A stretch of 64,000 nucleotides of DNA from contig CATQHL010000001.1 in NCBI GenBank assembly GCA_958295925.1, positions 2,280,780 to 2,344,779 of the forward strand. The letters run 5' to 3'. How positions within the stretch are numbered: position 1 is the first letter of the stretch; each line of letters begins with the position of its first letter. Positions 10,301 to 20,634 of the stretch are shown in pieces. The translations under genes were made by a program, and so were the position numbers. This DNA comes from an uncultured Acidimicrobiales bacterium. GTDB taxonomy: Bacteria > Actinomycetota > Acidimicrobiia > Acidimicrobiales > CATQHL01. The notes beneath the pieces are model-generated. The model did not search any database. It saw only the letters and a list, made by a program, of their open reading frames with translations, and was not told the origin of the DNA.

Positions 10301-10783
10301 CCACCGCCGCCGGAGGTGAGCATCGACCTGCCGGTCGACGTCCACCTTCCCGACGACTACATGCCCACCGAGGCCATCCGCTTCGCGGCCTACCGGCGGT
10401 TGGCCGAGGTTTCGAGCCTCCCCGACGTGGACGACATAGCAGCCGAGTGGCTTGATCGCTTCGGGCCGCTGCCGCCGACGGCTGAGTCACTGTTGGAGAT
10501 GGCGAGGCTTCGGGCACTCTGCCTGGCGGCGGGGGTGAGTACGGTCACTGCCCGCAGGCAGCCTGGCCGCTCGGCGTGGGAGGTTCGCATCGAGCCCGTG
10601 AGCCTCAGGGCCAGCAGGCTCGTCCGCCTCGAGCGCCTCTACCCCTCGGCGGAGTACAGGCAAAGCTCAGGGCAACTGCGCCTGCCCCTGAATTCGCTGC
10701 CCTTGGCGGTGGGGCTGGCCATCGAAGCTTTGACGCACCTCTGCGACGTGGATGCGGGCGCAGGCGCAGGGGCCGCGGCGTGA
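7325..10783 (+). CDS. mfd: Transcription-repair coupling factor
   Basis: Mfd (1152 aa) removes stalled RNA polymerase at lesions and recruits UvrA. A UvrB-homology module comes first. The RNAP-interacting domain follows (PGGYVVHRKHGVARYAGM, near residue 480). The translocase carries Walker A GDVGFGKTEIA (near 627), a DEEQ box in LVIDEEQRFGVTHKEA (near 728) and motif VI RGRVGRADMRAYAYF. The TRG region and a C-terminal domain complete it. The length is normal. It starts on tandem GTG codons, and its stop overlaps the mazG start in a GTGA. Confidence 0.96.
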   Translation: MVNPLSQLLGQIAAIPAVRSCLGRRSATLAVGERAQPPVISAVAEASGRRPLVVCTVTESAAEHLAADLKCWLGPGNVEHLPAWGTLPFERMSPTVASMGARLRLISRMAAQGSGTPAPLVIACSVRALMQRITPGATESRPIRVRLGQRLDRDELVAALTGAGYERGVQVERRGELAVRGSIVDVFPSTSPSPVRIDLWGDEVDRLCGFSVSAQRSDAPLDSVEIHGCRELTPTPGVREQAERLIAKAPWGREHWERFSRGEFFEGMESWLPWLSAQRRCFAHLIGADGLVIGVDAAALWARASDLIEEEAELAGHLAKSWGVSPAERLPSFHVPAEDMLSGCDAPFWAMNPSPRTPDEPHVHSQAWEPPAADGGPLHQVADLLAEGYRVVVAADGAGSARRLRERLAEFGVEAGEGLKPGGAPGCSVTVAALRQGFLLPEARAGVLAEGDLVGRRTAHRRRPAAAASHSVAIAGESLQPGGYVVHRKHGVARYAGMVTRSMDGVEREYLLLEYRDDGRLYVPAEQLEAVRPYTGGDRPRLNRMGGADWQRTRERARSSVSDVVQELVDLYRKRKTVPGHAFAPDGPWQAELEESFVYEETPDQLVATAEVKDDMEQPSPMDRLICGDVGFGKTEIAVRAAFKAIADGRQVAVLVPTTLLAAQHGQTFSERFSALPPRVEVLSRFLSPAAAREVIAGVRSGDVDLVVGTHRLLSADVRFANLGLLVIDEEQRFGVTHKEAIKAMRAEVDVLTLSATPIPRTLEMSLTGVRDMSVLQTPPAGRRPILTYVGPYDERAVLEAIRRELLRDGQVFFVHNRVEDIENVAEGLRRLAPDCRLAVAHGQMDETSLESVVMDFWEGRYDVLVCTSIIESGIDMPTVNTLIVDRADRLGLAQLHQLRGRVGRADMRAYAYFFTPPGMMLTDDAYERLKVVAESTELGSGIKIAMRDLEIRGAGNLLGKGQTGHIAAVGYDLYCEMVSEALEEISGEGRPPPPPEVSIDLPVDVHLPDDYMPTEAIRFAAYRRLAEVSSLPDVDDIAAEWLDRFGPLPPTAESLLEMARLRALCLAAGVSTVTARRQPGRSAWEVRIEPVSLRASRLVRLERLYPSAEYRQSSGQLRLPLNSLPLAVGLAIEALTHLCDVDAGAGAGAAA

Positions 10784-12228
10784 GCGGGCCGGCGCCCGTG
10801 GTAGAGGTGGTGGGGCTGGGGCCGGCCGGCCCGGAGCTCATCAGCGTCGATACGCAGAGGCTCATCGACTCCGTCCCTGAGCGGTTTGTACGCACCCGTC
10901 GACATCCTGCGGCAGCGGCAGTGCCCGGCGCCCGCAGTTGCGACGACATCTACGACTCGGCTGCGCTGATGGAAAGCGTGTACGTGGCAATCGTCGATCG
11001 ACTCGTGGCGGCCGCTCGGCGCCACGGAAGGGTCCTTTATGCCGTCCCGGGCTCCCCCAGCGTGGCGGAGCGCTCCGTGCGGCTGCTGGCGGGGGACGGG
11101 CGGGTGGAGGCGAGGCTGCATCCGGCGCTGTCGTTCGCTGACCTGGCCTGGGTTCGCCTCGCGATCGATCCGCTCACCGAGGGCGTGCGCCTCGTCGACG
11201 GGCAGAGGTTCGCGGCGCTCGCCGCGGGGCATTCCGGGCCGTTCCTGCTGGCGCAGTGCGACTCTGCGTTCTGGCTCGCCGAGATCGCCGAGGCACTTGC
11301 GCCGCCTTCCCCGGACGTGTGGGTGCTCCACCACCTGGGTCTGCCCGACGAGCGGGTGAGGCGTGTAAAGGCGAGGGATCTCGCAAGGTGGGAGGCCGAT
11401 CATCTCACCTCGGTGTTCGTCCCGCGCCTGGCCGAGCCCGTGGCGGCTGCCCTGGTGCGATTCGACGACCTCGTAACGACCCTGCGGGAGCGCTGCCCCT
11501 GGGATCGCGAGCAGACGCACCGGAGCCTGCGCCGCCACCTCATCGAGGAGACCTACGAGGTGCTCGAGGCAATAGACGGCCTTCCGCCCATGGCGGGCGG
11601 AAGGGGGGAGGTTCCGGGCTCCGGCCAGGGGGCGGGCGGCGCACCTACAGGCGTGCCGCTTGAACAGGCCCCGGGCGACTCCTACGAGGCGCTCGAGGAG
11701 GAGCTGGGCGATCTGCTCTTCCATGTCTTCTTCCACGCACGCATGGCAGCCGAGGCAGGCCAGTTCACGGTTGCCGACGTGGTTCGAACCGTCGACGCAA
11801 AGCTGCGTGCCCGCCACCCGCACGTCTTCGGCGACGTCGTTGCCAACAGCTCCGAGGATGTGCGCGCCAACTGGGAGCGCATAAAGAAGGAGGAGAAGGG
11901 CCGTGCCTCGGCCATGGACGGCATTCCCGAGGCCCTGCCAGCGCTGCTCTTGGCGCTAAAGGTGCAAAAACGGGCGGAGGCATTCAGCGAGGGCGACCCG
12001 GACGAGGGCGCCAATGCCGCCGAGCAGTCAGCCGCGCGTCTGCAGGCTGCCCTGGCGGATGCGCCTAGCCGCCGGGATGAGGATTGGCTGGGCGATCTGC
12101 TCTTCGAGACGGTCAACCTGGCACGGCTCTCCTCTCTCGATCCTGAGTCGGCGCTGAGGGGGGCGGCTAAGCGGGTGAAGGAGGACTTCGCGGCGGCCGA
12201 GCTCGAGCCCCGGACGCCTGCGGGGTAG
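10780..12228 (+). CDS. mazG: TP-methylase-like / MazG nucleotide pyrophosphohydrolase fusion
   Basis: A 482-residue protein starting at a GTG that overlaps the mfd stop. The N-terminal ~220 residues resemble a tetrapyrrole (YabN-type) methylase fold (EVVGLGPAGPELIS, VLYAVPGSPSVAERSV). The C-terminal part is MazG, which hydrolyses NTPs to NMPs; it has CPWDREQTHRSLRRHLIEET and EEELGDLLFHVFFHARMA. The two MazG halves are separated by a Gly/Pro/Ala-rich insert (about residues 269–299) that looks disordered. This fused architecture is known from Firmicutes YabN and some actinobacteria. Methylase activity is uncertain. Confidence 0.9.
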   Translation: MSGPAPVVEVVGLGPAGPELISVDTQRLIDSVPERFVRTRRHPAAAAVPGARSCDDIYDSAALMESVYVAIVDRLVAAARRHGRVLYAVPGSPSVAERSVRLLAGDGRVEARLHPALSFADLAWVRLAIDPLTEGVRLVDGQRFAALAAGHSGPFLLAQCDSAFWLAEIAEALAPPSPDVWVLHHLGLPDERVRRVKARDLARWEADHLTSVFVPRLAEPVAAALVRFDDLVTTLRERCPWDREQTHRSLRRHLIEETYEVLEAIDGLPPMAGGRGEVPGSGQGAGGAPTGVPLEQAPGDSYEALEEELGDLLFHVFFHARMAAEAGQFTVADVVRTVDAKLRARHPHVFGDVVANSSEDVRANWERIKKEEKGRASAMDGIPEALPALLLALKVQKRAEAFSEGDPDEGANAAEQSAARLQAALADAPSRRDEDWLGDLLFETVNLARLSSLDPESALRGAAKRVKEDFAAAELEPRTPAG

Positions 12229-12281
12229 AGCCGATTGCGGCCTTCCCCCGATCGGCGAAGCCGGATTGCCGATTCGCACTC

Positions 12282-12361
12282 GCATTGGCCGGCTCCGATG
12301 CGCGTCTGCCGACTTGGGTGTGCATTGGTCGGCTCGGACGCTCGTCTGCCGACTTGGGCGC
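12282..12361. repeat. Two tandem copies of a 40-bp repeat
   Basis: 12282–12321 and 12322–12361 share GCATTGG(C/T)CGGCTC, then CGTCTGCCGACTTGGG, with a few differences. They lie in the 282-nt gap between mazG and eno. No gene is seen in the gap; the repeats could be part of the eno leader. Confidence 0.75.
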
Positions 12362-12423
12362 GTGCGGAATCCAAATTCGGTCTTTTCAAGCCCCTTTATT
12401 TGATGTAAGTTCAGCCTTACTGA

Positions 12424-13820
<1,397 letters not shown>

Positions 13821-13821
<1 letters not shown>

Positions 13822-14138
13822 TGAGGCTGCACATCCCCCGGCTTGTGAAGATAGCGCTGGCTGTCGTCGTGTGCCTGACCGTCTGGGCCTGGGGAGTCCT
13901 GCCTTCACGGAATTACTTGGACCAGCGCAACGAGGTGGTCCGACTGCAGGACGAACTCGGCGAAGTCCGCACCGCCAACGACGCCCTCACCGCCGAGATA
14001 GCCCTCCTCCAGACCGACGAGGAGATCGAGCGCATCGCAAGACTGGACTTCGGGCTGGTCTACCCGGGCGAGGAGGCATACGCCATCCTTCCCTCAGAAG
14101 AGGGCGGCGACCAAGCAGGCGACCAAGCAGGCAGCTAA
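13821..14138 (+). CDS. FtsB/DivIC-family septum formation initiator
   Basis: A 105-residue bitopic protein with a short basic N-terminus, one membrane segment (about residues 8–27), a coiled coil (about 33–66) and the family's ERIARLDFGLVYPGEEAYAIL end. FtsB/DivIC proteins link FtsL and FtsQ in the divisome. The family and the position right after eno support the call; the tail has a small GDQA repeat. Confidence 0.88.
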
Positions 14139-14196
14139 GCATCTGTCGCCCGCTTGGGGCATAATTGCTCAAGACTTGCCGTTTGGGAAGTCCGTC

Positions 14197-14203
14197 AGGA
14201 GGT
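14197..14203 (+). promoter_or_regulatory. Strong Shine–Dalgarno before coxL
   Basis: AGGAGGT ends 2 nt before the ATG at 14206 but 8 nt before the in-frame GTG at 14212, so the GTG is the likelier start. Confidence 0.6.
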
Positions 14204-14211
14204 AGATGGTC

Positions 14212-16488
14212 GTGAGCATCATGGGCACGAGGGTGCTTCGCAAGGAAGACCCCAAATTACTCACAGTTGGTGGCACTTACACCGCCGACCTGCGCGACGC
14301 CCGCCTGGAGGGGGCTGCCCACGTGTGCTACGCCAGGGCTTCCGCACTGGGTGCTGTGAGCGGAGTGGATGTCTCCGGTGCGCTGGCAACCCCAGGGGTG
14401 CTGGGCGTGGTCACGAACTCCGATCTGGCCGACTTCCCCCTTCAGCCTCCCCAGATGGATCTGTTCCCCGAGGAGATGTTGAGGCGCTCCTGGCTGGTGG
14501 ACGACGCGGCCCTGTTCGTGGGTGAACCGGTCGCCGCGGTGGTGGCCGAGAGCGTCGTCGCAGCGGTCGACGGCGCCGAGGCCGTGGAGGTGATCTACGG
14601 CGGCGGCGAGCCTGCGACCGTGATTGACCTCGAGGACGCCGACGGGGACGCAGAGGTGATCTTCGGCGAGGTCGGCACCAACCTGGCCCTTAACCTGGAG
14701 ACCGTCGACATGTCCACCGGCTTCAGCGACGGCGACTTCTTCGAGGACTGCGAGGTGGTCATCCATCAGAGGGTGGAGAACCACAAGGTGGCCGCAGTGC
14801 CGCTGGAGGGGCGCTCTGTCGCCTGCTGCTGGGAGAACGGCAGCCTCACCGTCTGGATGAGCACCCAGGCCCCCCACCTCGTTCAAGGCGTCTTCAGGAA
14901 TGTCTACGACCTCTCCCGTAAGGACTGCCGCATCATCGCCCCAGACGTGGGCGGCGGCTTCGGCCAGAAGGTAAACCATTCGCAGGAGGAGATGCTCCTG
15001 CCGGAGCTCGCCCGCCGCTTCGGGCGCCCGATGCGCTGGACGGAGACACGCACCGAGAACCTCATCGGCTTCGGGCACGGGCGCGCGCAGGTTCAGCGCG
15101 TCACCCTGGGCGGCGACGCCGACGGCAAAGTCCGCCGCTACCGGCTCGAGGTGATCTGCGACTCGGGCGCCTACCCGGGCGTCGGCGCCTTCCTGCCCTA
15201 TTTCACGCACCTAATGGCTTCTGGCACCTACGACATCGCTGAAATCGAGACGCGCTGTCGCAGCGTGGTCACCTCAACCGCCCCAACCCAGGCCTACCGC
15301 GGCGCCGGGCGACCTGAGGCCACCGCAGCCATAGAGCGGGCAGTGGACATCTTCGCCGCCCGCTGCGGGCGCGACCCGGTGGAGGTGCGCGCCCAAAACC
15401 TGATTGCCCCGGAGAGATTCCCGGTTACCACGGCGGTTGGAACCGAGTACGACTCAGGGGAATACGCAAGAGCCCTGGAGAAGGCGCTGGAAGCCTCCGG
15501 GTACGAGGATCTCAGGAGGGAGCAGGCCCGCCGCCGGGCGGAGGGCGATCCCCGGCTGCTTGGCATAGGCGTGAGTTGCTACGTGGAGATAACGGCAGGC
15601 CCGGCGCCAGGGGGCAAGGAGTACGCCAAGGTCGAGATCACCCCCGAGGGCGGCGCCCGCGTCCTCTCAGGGGCGTTCAGCCACGGTCAGGGGCACCTCA
15701 CGACCTTTGCGATGCTGGCGTCCGACAGCCTCGGCATCCCGATCGAGCAGGTGGAGGTGATCCAGGGCGACACCGCCCAGATTGACAAGGGCGTGGGCAC
15801 GTTCGGGTCGCGCTCCCTCCAGCTCGGCGGCTCTGCCGTCTGCGACGCCTCAAACCAGGTCATTGATCTGGCCAGGGAAACCGCGGCAGACATCCTGGAG
15901 GCCGCCAGCGCCGACGTGGTGTTCGACGCTGAGAAGGGGTTCCACGTCTCCGGGGCGCCTGCGGTGGCGGTCTCCTGGGCAGACCTCGCCGAGCGCGCAG
16001 AGGCGCCGTTGAGCGCCGACTCCAACTTCTTCGCAGCGGCCAGCTACCCCTTCGGCGCACACGTGGCGGTCGTGGAGGTAGACCGCGAGACGGGCGAGGT
16101 GACCCTGGAGAGGATGATCACCTGCGACGACTCGGGCCCGCTGCTGAACCCGATGGTCGCAGAGGGACAGCGTCACGGGGGCATCGCCCAGGGCGCGGCG
16201 CAGGCACTGATCGAGGAGATGCGCTACGACCCATGGGGCAACCCCGTCACATCCACGTTTGCCGACTACGGAATCATCTCGGCCGCTGAGCTGCCCTCTT
16301 TCGAACTGGTTGTGATGGAGACCCCCAGCCCGCACAACCCGCTGGGTTTCAAGGGCATAGGGGAGTCGGGCACCATCGGCTCCACTCCTGCAGTGCAGAG
16401 CGCCGTGGTCGACGCCCTGGCGCACCTGGGGGTGACGCACGTCGACATTCCCTGCACCCCTGAGAGGGTCTGGAGAGCGCTGTCGTGA
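14212..16488 (+). CDS. coxL: Aerobic CO-dehydrogenase-like (form II) molybdenum hydroxylase, large subunit
   Basis: The molybdopterin-binding subunit (758 aa from the GTG; 760 from the ATG at 14206) of the xanthine oxidase family. The active-site loop near residue 362 reads AYRGAGR, the form II signature, not the AYxCSFR of proven form I CO dehydrogenases. The real substrate may therefore be something other than CO. Other family marks are [12 protein letters not shown] and the C-terminal [13 protein letters not shown]. It heads coxL-S-M-D-E followed by maturation genes. Form II cox operons usually run S-L-M, so large subunit first is a variation. Confidence 0.92.
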   Translation: MSIMGTRVLRKEDPKLLTVGGTYTADLRDARLEGAAHVCYARASALGAVSGVDVSGALATPGVLGVVTNSDLADFPLQPPQMDLFPEEMLRRSWLVDDAALFVGEPVAAVVAESVVAAVDGAEAVEVIYGGGEPATVIDLEDADGDAEVIFGEVGTNLALNLETVDMSTGFSDGDFFEDCEVVIHQRVENHKVAAVPLEGRSVACCWENGSLTVWMSTQAPHLVQGVFRNVYDLSRKDCRIIAPDVGGGFGQKVNHSQEEMLLPELARRFGRPMRWTETRTENLIGFGHGRAQVQRVTLGGDADGKVRRYRLEVICDSGAYPGVGAFLPYFTHLMASGTYDIAEIETRCRSVVTSTAPTQAYRGAGRPEATAAIERAVDIFAARCGRDPVEVRAQNLIAPERFPVTTAVGTEYDSGEYARALEKALEASGYEDLRREQARRRAEGDPRLLGIGVSCYVEITAGPAPGGKEYAKVEITPEGGARVLSGAFSHGQGHLTTFAMLASDSLGIPIEQVEVIQGDTAQIDKGVGTFGSRSLQLGGSAVCDASNQVIDLARETAADILEAASADVVFDAEKGFHVSGAPAVAVSWADLAERAEAPLSADSNFFAAASYPFGAHVAVVEVDRETGEVTLERMITCDDSGPLLNPMVAEGQRHGGIAQGAAQALIEEMRYDPWGNPVTSTFADYGIISAAELPSFELVVMETPSPHNPLGFKGIGESGTIGSTPAVQSAVVDALAHLGVTHVDIPCTPERVWRALS

Positions 16489-16664
16489 ACGAGGCTGGGC
16501 GGAATCGGCGTCCCGGACGCGGGCGATTTCCGCCCTGTGCTAGCCTCTCCGAATTCCCGTCGTGGCGTCGGCGGTGCTGTCGGCAATCTCGAAGCGGTGA
16601 TATCGGAAATCTCGAACACGAACAGAAGACACGAACAGAAGAAGCAATTCAAGAAAGATGCACT

Positions 16665-16669
16665 GGAGG
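16665..16669 (+). promoter_or_regulatory. Shine–Dalgarno deciding the coxS start
   Basis: GGAGG lies 9 nt before the GTG at 16679. The upstream in-frame ATGs at 16658 and 16670 are worse placed. Confidence 0.55.
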
Positions 16670-16678
16670 ATGAAGGCG

Positions 16679-17164
16679 GTGGAAAGAGTCTCAGTCACGA
16701 TCAACGGAGCTGAATACAGCCACGAAGTCGAGCCGCGAACCCTGCTCGTCAACTACATCAGGGAGCAGGCAGGGCTGACCGGTACGAACATCGGATGCGA
16801 CACCTCGTCGTGCGGGGCATGCACGGTGCACCTGAACGGCGAGTCGGTGAAGTCCTGCACGCTGCTAGCGGTGCAGGCCGACGGCGAGGACATCCTCACC
16901 ATCGAAGGACTCGCCGACGGCGAGCGCCTGCACCCCATGCAGGAGTCGTTCCGGGAGTGTCACGCCCTTCAGTGCGGCTACTGCACGCCAGGCATGGTGA
17001 TGGCGGCGGTGTCCCTGCTGAAGGAGAACCCGAGCCCATCCGAGCGTGAGGTGCGGCTGGGGCTCGAGGGCAACCTCTGCCGCTGCACCGGGTACCACAA
17101 CATCGTCAAGGCGGTGCTGCACTGCGCCGCAGGAGCCTCGGCCACGAACGGGGGTGCGCAATGA
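16679..17164 (+). CDS. coxS: CO-dehydrogenase-like small subunit (two [2Fe-2S])
   Basis: The iron–sulfur subunit (161 aa from the GTG) relays electrons from the Mo site to FAD. It has a plant-type [2Fe-2S] ligand set, [16 protein letters not shown] plus a later Cys. A second cluster is bound by CGYCTPGM and [10 protein letters not shown]. The GTG start gives [14 protein letters not shown], the usual family N-terminus. The stop overlaps coxM in an ATGA. The 190 nt before it (16489–16678) hold no gene. Confidence 0.95.
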   Translation: MERVSVTINGAEYSHEVEPRTLLVNYIREQAGLTGTNIGCDTSSCGACTVHLNGESVKSCTLLAVQADGEDILTIEGLADGERLHPMQESFRECHALQCGYCTPGMVMAAVSLLKENPSPSEREVRLGLEGNLCRCTGYHNIVKAVLHCAAGASATNGGAQ

Positions 17165-17985
17165 TTCCCGCAGCTTTCGATTACATACGGGCGACAAGCG
17201 CTGATGAGGCCATTGCTGCCCTTGCGGAGCACGGCGACGACGCCAAGCTTCTCGCCGGTGGGCATTCCCTCCTGCCGCTCATGCGCTTCCGACTGGCGCG
17301 CCCGGCGGTGGTTGTGGACATCGGCCGCCTGAACGACCTGAAGTACATCCGCGACGAGGGCGACCACGTCGCAATCGGCGCCCTCACCCGCCACCGCGAC
17401 GTGGAGACCAGCGAGGTGGTGGCCGCGAAGGTCGGCCTGCTGGGAGAGGTCACCTCGCACGTCGGCGACCCGCAGGTGCGCCACAGGGGCACCATCGGCG
17501 GCGCGGTGGCGCACGGCGACCCGGCTTCCGACATCCCCTCGGCTCTCATCGCACTCGGGGCGGTGCTGGTGGCGGCCGGGCCGTCCGGCAGCCGGGAGAT
17601 CTCCGTGGACGACTTCTTCGCCGGCTTCCTCGAGACAGCGCTCTCGCCCGAGGAGGTCTTGACAGAGGTGCGCATCCCGGCCACAGACGGGGCCTGGGGT
17701 TTCGAGAAGTTCAACCGGAGGGCGCAGGACTGGGCGATCGTGGGCTGCTCGGCGGCGGTGCGCGCCGACGCCGGCGTCGGCGTCGCCCTCGTGAACATGC
17801 ACCCCACCCCGATCAGGGCGGGCGCCACCGAGGCCGCCCTTGCCGGGGGGGCGGGCGCCGCGCAGGCCGCCGAGGTTGCCGCTGAAGGCTGCGATCCCAC
17901 CGAAGACCTGAACGCCAGCGTGGAATACCGCCAGCACCTCGCCCGCGTCCTCACCCGCCGGGCGCTCGAAGCCGCCGGGCTGTAG
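17161..17985 (+). CDS. coxM: CO-dehydrogenase-like medium (FAD) subunit
   Basis: A 274-residue FAD-binding subunit, fold of the vanillyl-alcohol-oxidase/xanthine-dehydrogenase type. FAD motifs are [17 protein letters not shown] (about residues 31–47) and [18 protein letters not shown] (about 110–127). It takes electrons from coxS and passes them to quinones or another acceptor. Translation is probably coupled to coxS through the ATGA. Confidence 0.95.
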   Translation: MIPAAFDYIRATSADEAIAALAEHGDDAKLLAGGHSLLPLMRFRLARPAVVVDIGRLNDLKYIRDEGDHVAIGALTRHRDVETSEVVAAKVGLLGEVTSHVGDPQVRHRGTIGGAVAHGDPASDIPSALIALGAVLVAAGPSGSREISVDDFFAGFLETALSPEEVLTEVRIPATDGAWGFEKFNRRAQDWAIVGCSAAVRADAGVGVALVNMHPTPIRAGATEAALAGGAGAAQAAEVAAEGCDPTEDLNASVEYRQHLARVLTRRALEAAGL

Positions 17986-18024
17986 AGCCTTGAGCCCAGG
18001 CCCTGCCGCGCCTGAGCGACGGCA

Positions 18025-18936
18025 TTGAGCAAGGGCATGCCCGCCGGCGCGGATGAGGTCTTCGTCGGCCTTTCAGAGCAGAACTACCTGCCTTCCGAGG
18101 GCTTGGCCACGGCCATCTACCTCGCACTCAGCCTTCATCGCCCGCTGCTGCTGGAGGGGGAGGCAGGCGTAGGCAAGACGGAGGTCGCCAAGTCGCTCTC
18201 GGCCTGGCTGGGGCGGCGCCTCATTCGCCTGCAGTGCTACGAGGGCATAGACGTGACACAGGCCGTCTACGAGTGGGACTACTCACGCCAACTCATGCAC
18301 CTGCGCACCGCTGAGGCCGCGGGCACGGCAACCGCCTCGGGCGCCGACGTGCTCGAGGACTCCCTTTACTCCGAGCGTTTCCTGGTGAAGCGCCCCCTGC
18401 TCGAGGCCATCAGCGCCTCGAACGAGAGCCCGCCCGTGCTGCTCATCGACGAAGTCGACCGCGCCGACGACGAGTTCGAGGCGTTCCTTCTGGAAATCCT
18501 CTCCGACTGGTCGATCACTGTGCCGGAGTTGGGCAGCTTCACCGCCTCCGAGCCGCCGGTGGTGGTGATCACATCCAACCGCACCCGCGACGTCCACGAC
18601 GCCCTAAAGCGGCGCTGCCTCTACCACTGGGTGGAGCACCCCGACTTTGAGCGGGAGGTCTCGATCATCTCGCTGCGGGCCGAGGGCGTGGGCGCAAGGC
18701 TGGCCCGGCAGGTGGCCGCCGCGGTCGCCCGGTTCCGCGAGATCGGCCTCTACAAGCCCCCGGGCGTTGCCGAGAGCATTGACTGGTCGCTGGCGCTCGT
18801 GAGGGTAGGCGTGAGGGAGCTCGACGCCCACCCGGCCAGGCTCACCCTGGGGGCGGTGCTCAAGTACCGGGAGGATCAGGCTCGAGTGGTCGAGCACGGG
18901 CTGGAGAAGATCGTCGAAGAGGCCGTCAGCCGCTAG
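18025..18936 (+). CDS. coxD: MoxR-type AAA+ ATPase of the cox cluster
   Basis: A 303-residue AAA+ ATPase: Walker A LLLEGEAGVGKTEVAKSL (near residue 44) and Walker B VLLIDEVDRADDEFEAFLLE. CoxD-family proteins help build the sulfurated Mo(–Cu) active site in form I systems, working with the VWA protein CoxE. The start is either TTG 18025 or ATG 18037; neither has a strong Shine–Dalgarno. The next gene begins directly after its stop. Confidence 0.9.
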   Translation: MSKGMPAGADEVFVGLSEQNYLPSEGLATAIYLALSLHRPLLLEGEAGVGKTEVAKSLSAWLGRRLIRLQCYEGIDVTQAVYEWDYSRQLMHLRTAEAAGTATASGADVLEDSLYSERFLVKRPLLEAISASNESPPVLLIDEVDRADDEFEAFLLEILSDWSITVPELGSFTASEPPVVVITSNRTRDVHDALKRRCLYHWVEHPDFEREVSIISLRAEGVGARLARQVAAAVARFREIGLYKPPGVAESIDWSLALVRVGVRELDAHPARLTLGAVLKYREDQARVVEHGLEKIVEEAVSR

Positions 18937-20277
18937 GTGTCCGTGACGCAGCGAACCCCGGTTGGCGAATTGCTGGGATCAAACAGCTCAGCAGTCGGCT
19001 CAAACAACTCGTCGGCGCAGGCTGCAGGGGCAGTTTCCGCCGTCGGGCGGCGGGCAGGTCCGACGAAGGCAGGTCCGACATCGCCGCCCCCCGGTGAGCA
19101 GGTCGTTGCGACATCGCCGCCCCCCGGTGAGCAGGTCGGCGAGGGGCTGGCAGGCGCCGGCCGGCAGGGAGAGGGCCGGGAGGTCTTGAGGCTGGCTGCG
19201 TCCTTCGGGGATGCCCTGCGACGTGAAGGCGTCCCGGTGGCGACGGGCAGCGTCATCACGTTCGTCTCCGCCCTTGGCTGCCTGGGGCTGGGTGCCCGCA
19301 GCAAGGTCTACTGGGCGGGGCGAGCCACCCTCATCCGCCGCCCCGAGGACGCAGGTGTCTACGACGAGGTCTTCTCCCGCTTCTGGGAGGGTCGGGTGAG
19401 CCCCGCTTCCGCCCTCCCCGAGGAGCAGACCGTTTCCCTGGCCTTCGACGAGGGGGGCGAAGACGACCGCAGCGGCGACGACGAAGCCGAAGACGACGAG
19501 ATCATCGCCGTGCGCTACAGCGCCTATGAGATCCTCAGGGAGCGGGACTTCGCCACCGCCAGCCCCGAGGAACTCGCCGAGCTATACGCCCTGATGAGCA
19601 AGCTCCGGCTGCATCGCGCCTCGCGACGCTCACGCCGCCTGCGGCCGGTGCGCTACTGCCGGGGGCACCCCGACCTCCGCCGCACGGTGCGCCGTGCCCT
19701 GGCCGCTGGCGGGGAGCCCGTGCGCCGGGCGTACCGGCAGGCGGGCGAGCAGCCGCGCCGACTTGTGATGCTCCTCGACGTGAGCGGCTCGATGGAGTCT
19801 TACGCCAGGGCGCTGCTTCGCTTCACGCACGCCGCCGTGGTGGCCCGTCGACGGGTGGAGGCGTTCACGCTGGGCACCCGCCTGACGCGCCTCACCAGGG
19901 AACTCTCAACCCGTGACCCCGACGAGGCCTTCGACAGGGCGACCTCCGCGGTGGCCGACTGGTCGGGGGGCACCCGCCTGGGCGAGGCCCTGGGGGAGTT
20001 CTGCGAACAGTGGGGGGTGCGCGGCATGGCGCGGGGCGCCGTGGTGGTGATTCTCTCCGACGGCTGGGACAGGGGAGCGCCGGAGGTAATGGCCGAGAGC
20101 ATGTCCAGGCTCTCCAGGGTGGCCTACCGCATAATCTGGGTGAACCCCCTCAAGGCCACTCCCGGCTACGCTCCGCTGGCCCAGGGGATGGCGGCGGCGC
20201 TGCCGTTCGTGGACGACCTGGTGGAGGGCCACTCCCTGGCCTCCCTGGAGGACCTGGCGGAGAACATCGCGGCCTAG
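18937..20277 (+). CDS. coxE: VWA-domain protein CoxE
   Basis: A 446-residue CoxE-like protein. The conserved part starts near residue 80 (FGDALRREGVPVATGS). The C-terminal VWA domain has an intact MIDAS motif, LLDVSGSMESYARALLRF near residue 280. Residues about 1–75 are low-complexity, not family-like, and include an 11-residue repeat (TSPPPGEQV twice). Translation might begin further in. It pairs with coxD as a MoxR/VWA chaperone unit for metallocentre assembly. Confidence 0.88.
   Translation: MSVTQRTPVGELLGSNSSAVGSNNSSAQAAGAVSAVGRRAGPTKAGPTSPPPGEQVVATSPPPGEQVGEGLAGAGRQGEGREVLRLAASFGDALRREGVPVATGSVITFVSALGCLGLGARSKVYWAGRATLIRRPEDAGVYDEVFSRFWEGRVSPASALPEEQTVSLAFDEGGEDDRSGDDEAEDDEIIAVRYSAYEILRERDFATASPEELAELYALMSKLRLHRASRRSRRLRPVRYCRGHPDLRRTVRRALAAGGEPVRRAYRQAGEQPRRLVMLLDVSGSMESYARALLRFTHAAVVARRRVEAFTLGTRLTRLTRELSTRDPDEAFDRATSAVADWSGGTRLGEALGEFCEQWGVRGMARGAVVVILSDGWDRGAPEVMAESMSRLSRVAYRIIWVNPLKATPGYAPLAQGMAAALPFVDDLVEGHSLASLEDLAENIAA
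19077..19138. repeat. 33-bp-period direct repeat inside coxE
   Basis: Two identical 29-nt blocks at 19077–19105 and 19110–19138 encode TSPPPGEQV twice, in frame. They lie in the non-conserved N-terminal part of coxE, so copy-number changes would be tolerated. Confidence 0.8.
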
Positions 20278-20309
20278 CTTGTAGACGCACACGTGAGGAG
20301 GACGTTGCC

Positions 20310-20624
20310 ATGAAGGAACTGCTCGACGACATTGACCGCTGGCGAGCCGCCGGACAGCGGGTTGCCCTGGCGCGGGTGACCGACCTGGAGGGGTCCGGGC
20401 CACGTGACCCGGGCGCGGCGATGGCCGTCAACGAGGGCGGCGAGGTGTCGGGGTCGGTTTCGGGGGGATGCGTGGAGGGGGCCGTGGTGGCCGAGGCGAT
20501 GGAGATTCTTGAGACCGGCGAGCGCCGCACCGTGAGCTTCGGATACAGCGACGACGAGGCCTTTGCGGTGGGCCTCACGTGCGGTGGCACCATCCACCTC
20601 TTCATCGAGCCGCTGGACTGGTAG
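20310..20624 (+). CDS. XdhC/CoxI-family N-terminal-type protein (stand-alone)
   Basis: A 104-residue protein equal to the first domain of XdhC-family maturation factors: RVALARVTDLEGSGPRDPGA, then GEVSGSVSGGCVEGAVV. XdhC proteins bind Moco and promote its sulfuration and insertion into molybdenum hydroxylases. An ATG with GAGGAGG upstream is a good start. It has no Rossmann domain; that sits in the next gene, so the XdhC function looks split over two genes. Confidence 0.85.
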   Translation: MKELLDDIDRWRAAGQRVALARVTDLEGSGPRDPGAAMAVNEGGEVSGSVSGGCVEGAVVAEAMEILETGERRTVSFGYSDDEAFAVGLTCGGTIHLFIEPLDW

Positions 20625-20634
20625 GGCGAGGGCT

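Noticed and set aside
14206..16488. Form I CO dehydrogenase large subunit
   Set aside because: The active-site loop is AYRGAGR, without the Cys of AYxCSFR, so it is form II and its function is left open.
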